41,578 bases of DNA from Alphaproteobacteria bacterium (lineage in GTDB: Bacteria > Pseudomonadota > Alphaproteobacteria > SMXS01), in assembly GCA_030836535.1 (NCBI GenBank), contig JAURPT010000026.1, positions 1 through 41,578 of the forward strand, written 5' to 3'. The notes below the pieces were generated by a model. That model searched no databases and was not told where the DNA came from. It was given only the letters and a program-made list of their open reading frames with translations. Both the position numbers and the translations under genes were made by a program. Positions 1 to 7,701 of the stretch are shown here, in pieces. The stretch's first letter is position 1. Each line of letters begins with the position of its first letter.

Positions 1-1263
1 GAACATCAATTGCCGCGCCCGTGGCATGAGGGCAGCGAACAACAACTGATTGAAGAAGCACTCGAGCAAGTCGAGCTGGCCGATCAGTTGGGGCTGGACT
101 ATGCGTGGGAAGTCGAACACCACTTCCTGGAGGAATATTCGCATTCTTCCGCACCCGAAGTGTTCTTGGCTGCCTGCTCGCAACGCACCAAGAATATCCG
201 CCTGGGCCACGGCATCATGCTGATGCCGCCGGGCTATAACCACCCGGCCAAAGTCGCCGAGAAGATCGCCATGCTGGATTTGGTCTCTGGCGGACGGGCT
301 GAATTCGGTACAGGTGAATCGTCATCGCTCGCAGAATTAGGCGGCTTTGGCGTGCCAGAAGACCTCAAACGCGACCAGTGGCTGGAGGCGACAGAACAAT
401 GCGCCAATATGATGGCGATGGAACCTTACCCGGGCTTTGAGGGCAAGTATTTCTCAATGCACTGCCGCAATGTGGTGCCCAAACCGGTCCAGAAACCGCA
501 CCCGCCAATCTGGGTCGCCTGTTCTAACCGCGACACAATCCGTCTGGCTGCCCGGCTGGGCATTGGCGCGCTGACCTTTGCCTTCGTGGCCCCCGAAGAA
601 GCCAAGAAGTGGGTCGACGAATATTATGAGATCATCAAGTCCGACGAATGCGTGCCCATCGGCCATACGGTGAATGCCAATGTGGCCGCTGTTGCTGGTT
701 TTTCCATCCACCCGGATGAAGAAGAGGCGCGCAGGCGGGGTGAAGATGGCTTCCGCTTCTTCAGCTTTGGACTGGGGCATCACTATATCTTTGGCGAACA
801 CAAGCCGGGCCGCACTAACATCTGGGAGGCCTTTGAAGCCGCACGGGAAACGATGGACCCAGCCGGGTCCAACAATGCCATTGGTACGCCCGAGAAAGCC
901 CGACGCTATCTGCGGGAAATGGAAGCCGCCGGTGTTGACCAGGTGTCGTTCATCCAGCAGGGCGGGCGCAACAAGCACGAACATATCTGCGACTCGCTAC
1001 GCCTGTTCGCCAGCGATGTGATGCCCGAGTTCAAACAACGCCACGAAGAAAACGAGCGGCGTAAGAATGAAGAACTCGCACCCTATATTGAGGCTGCCAT
1101 GGCTCGCAAGAAATGGATGAAACCGCTGGAGGATGACGAGATCCCCACCCTGGTAGCGCTGGGTCGCCAAATTGCCGAACGCGGCTATACGGAAGAAGAA
1201 AAGGCCCGACACCGGGAAAACCAGTGGGACGATTCGAATGGCAAGGAAACGGCGGCAGAATAG
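1..1263 (+). CDS. LLM-class (luciferase-like) flavin-dependent monooxygenase, 5'-truncated
   Basis: The frame is open from the first base of the window, so the true start lies upstream; the TTG at position 10 is only the first possible start inside the window. The protein (about 420 residues visible) has the bacterial-luciferase TIM-barrel signature: an early EHHF segment, a RLGHGIMLMP strand, the GRAEFGTG turn, and the KPVQKPHPPIWVA stretch typical of LLM oxidoreductases. Members use reduced FMN (F420 in some lineages) and O2 on diverse organic substrates; the substrate cannot be read here. The C-terminal 80 residues are charged and probably helical. Family assignment is strong, function is open. 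A weak hairpin follows the stop codon. Confidence 0.85.
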   Translation, partial: EHQLPRPWHEGSEQQLIEEALEQVELADQLGLDYAWEVEHHFLEEYSHSSAPEVFLAACSQRTKNIRLGHGIMLMPPGYNHPAKVAEKIAMLDLVSGGRAEFGTGESSSLAELGGFGVPEDLKRDQWLEATEQCANMMAMEPYPGFEGKYFSMHCRNVVPKPVQKPHPPIWVACSNRDTIRLAARLGIGALTFAFVAPEEAKKWVDEYYEIIKSDECVPIGHTVNANVAAVAGFSIHPDEEEARRRGEDGFRFFSFGLGHHYIFGEHKPGRTNIWEAFEAARETMDPAGSNNAIGTPEKARRYLREMEAAGVDQVSFIQQGGRNKHEHICDSLRLFASDVMPEFKQRHEENERRKNEELAPYIEAAMARKKWMKPLEDDEIPTLVALGRQIAERGYTEEEKARHRENQWDDSNGKETAAE

Positions 1264-1299
1264 CGAGCAAAACGCTTAACAAAACTTAGCGCTATCCCC

Positions 1300-1322
1300 G
1301 GCGACTCTATGTCAGAGTCACC
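1300..1322 (+). terminator. weak hairpin after the LLM gene
   Basis: An 8-bp inverted repeat with one mismatch (GGCGACTC / GAGTCACC, 7-base loop) lies 37 bases after the stop of the monooxygenase and is followed by TTGTTCTTTCC. It could end the upstream transcript, but the T tract is interrupted. Confidence 0.3.
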
Positions 1323-1392
1323 TTGTTCTTTCCAAAGGAAATGAACAGACAACTGCTTTCTTCTGTGGAACACAGTGTCACGACACCTAAGA

Positions 1393-1427
1393 AAAAATGC
1401 CTGTAGTATGTTCCTGCAGGCATTTTT
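1393..1427. terminator. strong symmetric hairpin with A and T flanks
   Basis: A perfect 11-bp inverted repeat, AAAAATGCCTG / CAGGCATTTTT, encloses a 13-base loop. A tract on the left and T tract on the right give the classic intrinsic-terminator layout in both directions. It separates the monooxygenase gene from the tRNA-Thr promoter. This and the hairpin at 1300-1322 are the only structures I see between 1264 and 1460. Confidence 0.6.
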
Positions 1428-1460
1428 GATTCCTGCGCGAACAGAAGCCCTTGCAAGCGC

Positions 1461-1489
1461 TTGACCAATTTGGCCAAGCCCGGTACATA
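1461..1489 (+). promoter_or_regulatory. predicted sigma70-type promoter of tRNA-Thr
   Basis: TTGACC (1461-1466) and TACATA (1484-1489) are separated by exactly 17 bases, with predicted initiation about 15 bases before the tRNA. The spacer holds the palindrome TTGGCCAA (1470-1477), which may be chance. Confidence 0.55.
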
Positions 1490-1509
1490 GCGTTCCGCAT
1501 CAATGATGA

Positions 1510-1585
<76 letters not shown>

Positions 1586-1612
1586 TCACTCTCATGAAGA
1601 AAACAACACCAA

Positions 1613-1626
1613 CCCGAAATTTCGGG
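1613..1626. repeat. perfect 14-bp palindrome downstream of tRNA-Thr
   Basis: CCCGAAATTTCGGG is fully self-complementary and sits 28 bases after the tRNA and 39 bases before the next start codon. There is no T tract, so it is a poor intrinsic terminator. A processing hairpin, a dimeric protein site or chance are all possible. Confidence 0.35.
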
Positions 1627-1664
1627 ATACACTCTTCTCTCCAGCTATGGGGGAGGACGCTTGG

Positions 1665-2129
1665 ATGTTGGAACAGGCTTATTACATTGCTGAACTGGTG
1701 GGCGTTGTCGCCATTGTCTGCTCGCTGATTTTTGTTGGCGTTCAGATGCGACAAAACAACAGGGTGACAATGTCTGCGACACGGCATTCGCTCTCTGAAC
1801 ACGCCTTGCAGCTCATTTCCTTCCAGGCAACCCATGCGGACCGGATGGCGCGGGCCATGCGTGAACCCAATTTGGAACCTGGTGATGCGCTGTTTCTCGA
1901 AAATATCTTCCGCATGACGTTTCAACTGGCAGAGAATTATCACACCCAGTTCAAGCTGGGCCTGATGCCTGAAGAACACTGGACAGGTTTTGCCAAATTT
2001 ATCGAAGACATGTTGCAAGGCCGCCGGGCTGTCGAATTTTGGCAACGCTACAATGGCCATTATGGCGGCGACTTTGCAACATGGGTCGACGGCCTCATCA
2101 CCCCGAAAGAACCGAAAGAAAAAGTCTAG
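1665..2129 (+). CDS. small membrane-anchored protein of unknown function (154 aa)
   Basis: I place the start at the ATG at 1665 because GGGAGGA (1651-1657) lies 7 bases before it; an upstream in-frame ATG at 1647 has no ribosome site. The protein begins MLEQ, has one hydrophobic segment at residues 8-27 containing SLIFVGVQM and then RQNN, and continues as a soluble, probably helical domain rich in Trp, Phe and His. The pattern SLIFVG(V/I)QM-x-QN recurs in the interrupted gene at 37380-37886, so the two are paralogs. The family is frequent among proteobacterial hypothetical proteins and I know no function. The next gene starts 15 bases after its stop, so the two are probably cotranscribed. Confidence 0.75.
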   Translation: MLEQAYYIAELVGVVAIVCSLIFVGVQMRQNNRVTMSATRHSLSEHALQLISFQATHADRMARAMREPNLEPGDALFLENIFRMTFQLAENYHTQFKLGLMPEEHWTGFAKFIEDMLQGRRAVEFWQRYNGHYGGDFATWVDGLITPKEPKEKV

Positions 2130-2144
2130 GATGAGGAACTTTTG

Positions 2145-2741
2145 ATGCCCCGCTACCCGACTGAATCCGCGCCCCGCAGCTTGGTAGACGCAGCCGCACG
2201 CGACCTTGTGATATTGGGGTTCAGCGTGGCCATATGTGTCGGGCTACAGCAATGGGTTGGCACAGAAGCGGGCCTGCTGGGCTTGTCGATCGCTGGTATT
2301 GTCAGCTTCCTTCTAGCATTTGCTGTCATTTATCTGAGCCACGAATGGGGCCACTATATTGGTGCCAGGCTGGGTGGTGCCGATATTCCGCTTGGGTCTT
2401 CAAGCAGTGCTTTTTTGGGGTTGTTCAACCCGGCGCTGTACAGTCGGCGCCAATTCCAATTCATGGCACTGGGCGGGGAAGTCGGCTACATGATCCCGTC
2501 GATCTTGCTGATGGCACTGTTTTGGGACACGTCACCATTACAGGGCTTGGCAGTGGCCGGGGCGGCCTTCATTATCCAGTCGCTCTATGTTGATGTGCCC
2601 GTCCTGTGGGCTATCCACAAGGGGGCCGACATACAAAAGACATTGGATGAAGGCACGGCCCCACCGGTACTGGCCCGCAAAACCAGCATCAGCTGGGTCA
2701 TGCTGGCAGTGGGCATCATGACATGGTCGTATCTGGGCTAA
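2145..2741 (+). CDS. polytopic membrane protein with HExxH motif (possible metalloprotease)
   Basis: The start is the ATG at 2145, served by GAGGA at 2133-2137; a TTG directly before it is less likely. The 198-residue protein has about five to six hydrophobic segments. One contains VIYLSHEWGHYIGA, an HExxH zinc motif at a membrane segment as in site-2-protease (M50) enzymes. The partner motif of true S2Ps (LDG or NxxPxxxxDG) is not evident; NPALYSRRQFQFMALGGE occupies the corresponding region. It may be a divergent membrane peptidase or a non-catalytic relative. It follows a membrane-anchored protein by 15 bases and overlaps the convergent nitrobindin-like gene by four bases at the stop codons. 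Confidence 0.7.
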   Translation: MPRYPTESAPRSLVDAAARDLVILGFSVAICVGLQQWVGTEAGLLGLSIAGIVSFLLAFAVIYLSHEWGHYIGARLGGADIPLGSSSSAFLGLFNPALYSRRQFQFMALGGEVGYMIPSILLMALFWDTSPLQGLAVAGAAFIIQSLYVDVPVLWAIHKGADIQKTLDEGTAPPVLARKTSISWVMLAVGIMTWSYLG

Positions 2742-3307
2742 TCCTGAACCCTACTCAGCGTGTTTTCGTCGGTGTGTTCGACAGAACGGCCATAGATGTC
2801 GAGATAGGTCGTCTCGGTATAAACCAGCGTGTCACCATTTACTGAAATACGGTGGTCAAAGCCTGTCGTCCTGGCCTTTTCCGTCATAAAAGGTGACTGG
2901 GCGATATTGAAATGGGGGTCATCTTCCCTGGCCGCCACGTCAATGGTCACCGCACGATCTGCGCCAACCGAGCCGTCATGGCTACCGCCTGCCAACAGGG
3001 CAACGCCGCGGGGGATTACCAACGACTGCATGATCACCTGTCGGTCTGCATCCCACATTAGGTACCCCGTTTCGTCGTGGAAAACCTTATTGTCTGCCGT
3101 CCGCGTCACTGTCTGGTAATAGCGCACAACCATCATGGTCTGCTCTTCAGCATTGGTGACGTCACCAACAGCGTCAAAGGACAGCGTCTCATAATAGGGA
3201 CTCGCCTCCATGCCATCAGGCTCAGGCGATACGTCCATGCCCTTCGACCCTTCCCAGGTGCCGATCAGGGCGGCCAATGGTCCGAATGCTTCGTTATTGT
3301 CTGTCAT
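2738..3307 (-). CDS. heme-binding beta-barrel (nitrobindin-like, DUF1794/THAP4-type) protein
   Basis: 189 residues with the nitrobindin-type N-terminal hallmark GTWEGSKG (about residues 16-23), followed by YYETLSFDAVGDVTNAEEQ, a VFHDETGYLMWD strand pair and IPRGVALLAGG, the conserved order of this lipocalin-like family. Characterised nitrobindins bind ferric heme and react with NO or peroxynitrite; whether this one keeps the heme-ligating His cannot be settled by eye. There is no signal peptide, so it is probably cytoplasmic. It is transcribed divergently from the MoxR operon and its stop codon interlocks with that of the HExxH protein. Confidence 0.8.
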   Translation of the reverse strand: MTDNNEAFGPLAALIGTWEGSKGMDVSPEPDGMEASPYYETLSFDAVGDVTNAEEQTMMVVRYYQTVTRTADNKVFHDETGYLMWDADRQVIMQSLVIPRGVALLAGGSHDGSVGADRAVTIDVAAREDDPHFNIAQSPFMTEKARTTGFDHRISVNGDTLVYTETTYLDIYGRSVEHTDENTLSRVQD

Positions 3308-3382
3308 GCTTATTCTTTGATTCTGCCGCTTTAGGCCAACGAACAGGTCCGTATATAGGGATTGTCGCGGGTGCTTGAAACC

Positions 3383-3410
3383 CTGTCAAACGGGTCATCA
3401 ACAATATAAA
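3383..3410 (+). promoter_or_regulatory. possible promoter of the DUF4129-MoxR operon
   Basis: CTGTCA (3383-3388) and TATAAA (3405-3410) are 16 bases apart in the gap between the divergent nitrobindin-like and DUF4129 genes. Initiation near 3417 would place the farthest-upstream candidate start (TTG 3375) outside the transcript, supporting an internal start for DUF4129. Confidence 0.4.
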
Positions 3411-3491
3411 TACGCGACTTTCCCATTGGCCGGGGTCATGGCATCATCCTTTTTTGTCAGGCCGCCGATTCCGGCGGTTAGGGAGACGTCA

Positions 3492-4217
3492 TTGGCCGCA
3501 TTCCGGCACATTGATTTGAAACGGGCTGCCGCACTGCTGTTCTTGCTGTGTGGTTTGTTCACTGTGCCACACCAGGCATTCGCGCAAGCAGATTTTGCCG
3601 ACCTGGCGGCGCAGGAACTCGCCGACAGTGACTATCAGACCAAACTCCCCGGCCCCATCGAGCGCCAACCACCGCCAGACCTGCCGGATTGGCTTGTGGC
3701 GGTCTTCGATTTTCTGGGCAAGGCGCTTTACTATGTGCTGATAGGCGGCGGTATCCTCGCGGTAGTTGCCATTGTCTGGTTTTTTATTGCTGAGGCTAAA
3801 GGCTGGTCCCTTCCGTTTCAGCGCAAAAAACGCTCAGAAGGCGACGCAACCCCGGCACAGGCTATACGTGTTGGCAGCGGGCGAAAAGCCGAGGGTAGCA
3901 TCGAGGATGCAGATAGGCTTTTCGCCAATGGTGATCTGTTGGCGGCCATGCGGCTGTTGTTGCAGTTGATCATTGGTGAACTGGTCACGCGCCGCCTGCT
4001 CCGTATTACACGCGACCATTCAGGCCGGGACGTTGTAGCGCTGGGTGAACACCAGCTTGCGGACACTTCAAACCTTCAACTTCTGGTCGCTGGCATTGAA
4101 CAGCATCTGTTTGCTGGTCAGACGGCAGACCAGACCGCCTATCAGCGCTGCAGGGCGGCCTATGAGGCCCTGTTGGCACAATTGGCTCAAGAAAAGGTTG
4201 GTACCCAGAATGCCTGA
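3492..4217 (+). CDS. DUF4129 domain-containing membrane protein
   Basis: First gene of the MoxR-type operon. The reading frame is open from 3375, but the TTG at 3492 has AGGGAG six bases upstream and gives a well-formed signal peptide (FRHIDLKRAAALLFLLCGLF... with an AFA-QA cleavage site). An ATG at 3438 is the main alternative. The mature part has a short Pro-rich stretch (ERQPPPDLPDW), a transmembrane segment (YYVLIGGGILAVVAIVWFFIA), a basic linker (FQRKKR) and a cytoplasmic C-terminal DUF4129-like helical region (ADRLFANGDLLAAMRLLLQLIIGEL). DUF4129 proteins are commonly encoded beside MoxR and DUF58 genes; the biochemical role is unknown. A GC-rich 6-bp hairpin (3462-3477) precedes the proposed ribosome site. 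The stop overlaps the next start by eight bases. Confidence 0.75.
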   Translation: MAAFRHIDLKRAAALLFLLCGLFTVPHQAFAQADFADLAAQELADSDYQTKLPGPIERQPPPDLPDWLVAVFDFLGKALYYVLIGGGILAVVAIVWFFIAEAKGWSLPFQRKKRSEGDATPAQAIRVGSGRKAEGSIEDADRLFANGDLLAAMRLLLQLIIGELVTRRLLRITRDHSGRDVVALGEHQLADTSNLQLLVAGIEQHLFAGQTADQTAYQRCRAAYEALLAQLAQEKVGTQNA

Positions 4218-5439
4218 TCAACCTTTTTCCCCCAAAACTATCGCCTGGCTGGTTGGCATTGGCCTGCTTGCCTTTGTCGGCATGGCCCTGACCTCGACCC
4301 TGACAGGCGACGGGCGTTATGCCAGCACCGCAGGCGCCAACAGTTTTTCGTCTTCTGCCATTGGCCACAAAGCGCTGGTGGAAACCCTGCAGCAGTCGGG
4401 CAGACGTATTGTGATTAGCCAGTCCCAGTCGGCCGACAAAGCAGCCAGCGCCGATCTTCTGATGGTGATCGAGCCGTCGACCGACTTTTCCCTGATCCGA
4501 GATTCAGAAGACAGATACTGGACCCAAGATACATTGCTTGTCTTGCCAAAACGCCATGGTTTCCAGGACATCACCAATTCAGACTGGATCATGACAGCGG
4601 GAATTATGTCCGCCAAAAGCGCGTTGCGACCCCTCAAGATTCTAGACGAGGAAGCAGACCTTGTCCGCCTTGCAGATGACCAGGCGCCTGACCTGCAGTC
4701 GACGATGTCGATGCCGGACCCGGCCATCTCTGACCTGCAACTCATCAAGTCGTCGAAAATTTCACCGATAATCTGGACCGACGAGGGCACCCTTTTCGGC
4801 AGCCTGCACAGCGATGATAATCGTGTCTTCTATGTTCTCTCTGACCCGGATGTACTCTCAAACTTCGGCCTCACCACGCCCAAGAACGCCTCCTTTACCG
4901 GCGCGCTGATGGACTTTCTGGTTCCGGTTGGGCTGGCGGCCATTGTGGATGAAACCAGTCATGGATTCTCGCTCAACAAAGGGCTTGGCAGCCAGATTCT
5001 GGCACGCCCCTTTATTTACCCCGCCTTGGCCTTTGTCCTGCTGATAGCGGCCTTGCTGGCCTTCTCGGCCCGGCGGTTTGGGCCGACCTTGCGTGGGGAA
5101 AAAGGCGTTGAACCCGGCCTATCGGGCTTTGTCTCCCTGACCGCCAACCTGTTCCAGATCGGTGGCTATGAAGGCGAGGCAACCCGACAATATGTGGACC
5201 GTGTTATCGCCCATGTGGCAGCGGGCCTGCATGCCCCAGCCCACTTGAGTGACAGGACCCTGGCCGACTGGCTCGACGATATTGCCGCCCGGCGCGGTTT
5301 GCCCGGCGGCCTGCGCTGCAAACGCTTTATGCAGGCAGCCGAACGAATGGAAACGGATCACTTTGTCTTCGGCGAGACAAGAGAACAACTGGCCCGAAGC
5401 GTATATGATTGGAAACAGGAGATGTTACGTGCAGATTGA
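4210..5439 (+). CDS. DUF4350 domain-containing membrane protein
   Basis: The ATG at 4210 (MPDQPFSPKT) overlaps the end of the DUF4129 gene, indicating translational coupling; the longer open frame back to 4045 lies inside that gene. The 409-residue protein has an N-terminal transmembrane helix (TIAWLVGIGLLAFVGMAL), a long extracytoplasmic DUF4350-like domain (ANSFSSSAIGHKALVETLQQSGR...), and a second helix (FIYPALAFVLLIAALLAF) followed by ARRFGPTLRGEKGVEP and a helical tail. Two helices with a long middle domain predict a periplasmic loop with cytoplasmic ends. It is a standard companion of MoxR/DUF58 operons with no assigned activity. The stop overlaps the moxR start by 11 bases. Confidence 0.8.
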   Translation: MPDQPFSPKTIAWLVGIGLLAFVGMALTSTLTGDGRYASTAGANSFSSSAIGHKALVETLQQSGRRIVISQSQSADKAASADLLMVIEPSTDFSLIRDSEDRYWTQDTLLVLPKRHGFQDITNSDWIMTAGIMSAKSALRPLKILDEEADLVRLADDQAPDLQSTMSMPDPAISDLQLIKSSKISPIIWTDEGTLFGSLHSDDNRVFYVLSDPDVLSNFGLTTPKNASFTGALMDFLVPVGLAAIVDETSHGFSLNKGLGSQILARPFIYPALAFVLLIAALLAFSARRFGPTLRGEKGVEPGLSGFVSLTANLFQIGGYEGEATRQYVDRVIAHVAAGLHAPAHLSDRTLADWLDDIAARRGLPGGLRCKRFMQAAERMETDHFVFGETREQLARSVYDWKQEMLRAD

Positions 5440-6385
5440 TGAAATCCAGGCACTCGCGGGAAATATCAGCGAACAGGTAGGCCGCATCATTGTCGGGCAG
5501 GACGAAGCCGTTCGGCTCCTGACCATTTCGTTGCTGTCAGAAGGTCATATGTTGCTCGAAGGCGTGCCGGGTGTCGCCAAAACATTGCTCGCCCAGACCT
5601 TCTCGGCCTGCGTCGACCTTGACTTTCGGCGCATCCAGTTCACCCCGGACCTTATGCCCGGGGATGTTCTGGGCACGAACATCTACAGCTTTGAGGACAG
5701 GGCCTTCCACCTGACAAAAGGGCCGGTTTTCACTGACATCCTGCTGGCCGACGAAGTGAACCGCACACCGCCTAAGACCCAGGCCGCCCTGCTGCAGGCC
5801 ATGCACGAACGGGAAGTCACGATCGACGGTACCGTCTACCCGCTCGGCGAAGGGTTCATGGTGATTGCCACCCAGAACCCCATCGATCATCAGGGTACTT
5901 ACCCCCTGCCCGATGCACAGCTTGATCGCTTCCTTTTCAAGCTGGTGCTCGACTACCCCGACCGGGATGAAGAACGGGCCATCATTGCCCAACACGGACA
6001 TCAGGCCATTATGCCGGACACAGGTGATTATGCTGTGCAGGCTGTCTGCAACCTGGAGACTATCCAGGCGGCCCGCCAAACGATTGCCGGTATACGCATG
6101 GCCGACGAAGTGCTGGACTATATTGTCGACCTTGTACGCATTACACGTGAACACCCCTCCATTCGCATCGGCGCCTCACCCCGAAGCGGCGCCATGCTTG
6201 CCCGCGCGGCACGGTCTGTTGCCGCCCTTGATGGGCGCGATTACACGCTGCCGGATGACGTTAAGGCCGTTGCTTCGCATGTGTTTGCACACCGCCTGAC
6301 ACTGACGCCGACGGCAGAAATTGAAGGCCAGCAGGTGGCAGATATTGTATCGAGCCTGCTGCAACAGGTCAGCGCACCACGCTAG
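5429..6385 (+). CDS. MoxR-family AAA+ ATPase
   Basis: I choose the GTG at 5429 because AGGAG (5417-5421) lies seven bases upstream; the product is 318 residues, normal for the family. Walker A is GVPGVAKT (residues 45-52, Lys51) and Walker B LLADEVNR (around residue 112). Also visible are the MoxR segments RIQFTPDLMPGDVLG, PPKTQAALLQAMHE, sensor-1 ATQNP and GTYPLPDAQLDRF, and a C-terminal lid with RIGASPRSG. MoxR proteins act as ATP-driven chaperones or remodelers that work with von Willebrand A-like partners; the DUF58 protein encoded immediately downstream is the expected partner. Cytoplasmic, fully intact. Confidence 0.95.
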   Translation: MQIDEIQALAGNISEQVGRIIVGQDEAVRLLTISLLSEGHMLLEGVPGVAKTLLAQTFSACVDLDFRRIQFTPDLMPGDVLGTNIYSFEDRAFHLTKGPVFTDILLADEVNRTPPKTQAALLQAMHEREVTIDGTVYPLGEGFMVIATQNPIDHQGTYPLPDAQLDRFLFKLVLDYPDRDEERAIIAQHGHQAIMPDTGDYAVQAVCNLETIQAARQTIAGIRMADEVLDYIVDLVRITREHPSIRIGASPRSGAMLARAARSVAALDGRDYTLPDDVKAVASHVFAHRLTLTPTAEIEGQQVADIVSSLLQQVSAPR

Positions 6386-6387
6386 TC

Positions 6388-7701
6388 ATGCTGCCTTCCC
6401 CCCTCGCCATATGGATTCTGGTCGGCGCCTTCCTGCTCAGCCTGGCAGGGGCCGTCGTCGCGCCTTCCTATGCCGATGCTGCTCTGGCACCCCTCGTATT
6501 GTTTCTCTATGTCTTGGTGTGGGAATGGCGGATGACCCCCTCAGCCCGTGATGTGGAAATCCGGATAGATGAGGCACAGGGCGCCCATATCGGCAGCGAC
6601 ACCACGGTCACTGTATCCGTCAGCCCCTTATCCGGCATCCAATTGGGCACGGTTGATATTCGGGTGGCCACCAACGCCTATTTCGCCGAACAACCGGACC
6701 AGCACTGGCGCCTCGATGCAGGCGAAGAAACCAGCGTTGATATTACGCTGACGCCCATAGCCCGTGGCCCCGGTAAGCTGGAGAAGCTTTGGCTAAGATG
6801 GCAGTCTCCCTTCGGTTTGATGATCCGCCAGATGGCGTTCGACCCGGACATCACCATTCCCATTACGCCCAACCTGACACCTCAATTCGATGAACAGGTC
6901 GAAATGGTGGTGAACAGCTATCAGCAACGTGGCTCACGCGCTGTCCAACTTGGTGGCGAAGGCAGTGAATTTCAGGCCCTGCGCAAACGATCCAGTGGCG
7001 ATGATACGCGCATTATCGACTGGAAACGGTCAGCCCGCTATCGCACGCTGCTGGTCAAGGAATTTGAAGTCGAACGAAACCAGCAGGTTATCCTGTCTTT
7101 CGATACCGGTTACCTGATGAGCCAGCAACGCGACGGCCTGTCGAACCTCGACCACTCCATCAACGCAGGGATGCTGTTGGCCAATATCTGCCTGCGCGAA
7201 GGCGACCGCCTGGGCCTGTTCGCCTTTGATTCCCAGATCCGCACATTCGCAGCGCCTGTCGCTGGCCTGGCGGCCTACCCGATCATTGGCGAGACACTGG
7301 CCCATCTGGACTATTGCCAGGAAGAAACCAATTATACGTTGGCGACAAGCCATCTGTTGAGCCAACTCCAGCGGCGGTCGCTGCTGGTCTTTTTTACAGA
7401 CTTTGTAGACACGGTCAGTGCCTCACTGATGGCCGACAATCTCAAGAAACTGGCCGCGCATCACCTGGTGGTCTTCATGACGTATCAGAATCGGTTCCTC
7501 CAGGAAGAAGAACAGGCCCTGCCCGGTTCCATGGAGCAGGTTGGCAGAAGCGTGGTAGCGGGTTCCATGCTGCAGGAACGACATAGCCTGATGCGCGAAC
7601 TGGAAATGATGGGCGTGCATATTCTTGAGGTGCCCCACGAACGCGCTGCTGCCCGGCTGATCAATGAGTACCTGTCGATCAAACATCGGGAGCTTCTGTA
7701 A
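6388..7701 (+). CDS. DUF58 domain-containing protein (vWA-like MoxR partner)
   Basis: 437 residues starting two bases after the moxR stop. Two N-terminal transmembrane helices (LAIWILVGAFLLSLAGAVV and AALAPLVLFLYVLVWEW) precede a beta-rich region and the DUF58 core: GEGSEFQALRKRSSGDDTRI, IDWKRSARYRTLLVKEFE and QQVILSFDTG, the last resembling a degenerate MIDAS strand of von Willebrand A domains. The family is almost always paired with MoxR and is thought to be its adaptor or substrate receptor at the inner membrane. The C-terminal half continues as a vWA-like fold (LLVFFTDF, HLVVFMTYQ). The stop TAA shares one base with the ATG of the next gene (TAATG). Confidence 0.9.
   Translation: MLPSPLAIWILVGAFLLSLAGAVVAPSYADAALAPLVLFLYVLVWEWRMTPSARDVEIRIDEAQGAHIGSDTTVTVSVSPLSGIQLGTVDIRVATNAYFAEQPDQHWRLDAGEETSVDITLTPIARGPGKLEKLWLRWQSPFGLMIRQMAFDPDITIPITPNLTPQFDEQVEMVVNSYQQRGSRAVQLGGEGSEFQALRKRSSGDDTRIIDWKRSARYRTLLVKEFEVERNQQVILSFDTGYLMSQQRDGLSNLDHSINAGMLLANICLREGDRLGLFAFDSQIRTFAAPVAGLAAYPIIGETLAHLDYCQEETNYTLATSHLLSQLQRRSLLVFFTDFVDTVSASLMADNLKKLAAHHLVVFMTYQNRFLQEEEQALPGSMEQVGRSVVAGSMLQERHSLMRELEMMGVHILEVPHERAAARLINEYLSIKHRELL

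Noticed and set aside
454-984. 176-codon minus-strand frame opposite the LLM gene
   Set aside because: Antisense shadow of a well-supported monooxygenase gene.
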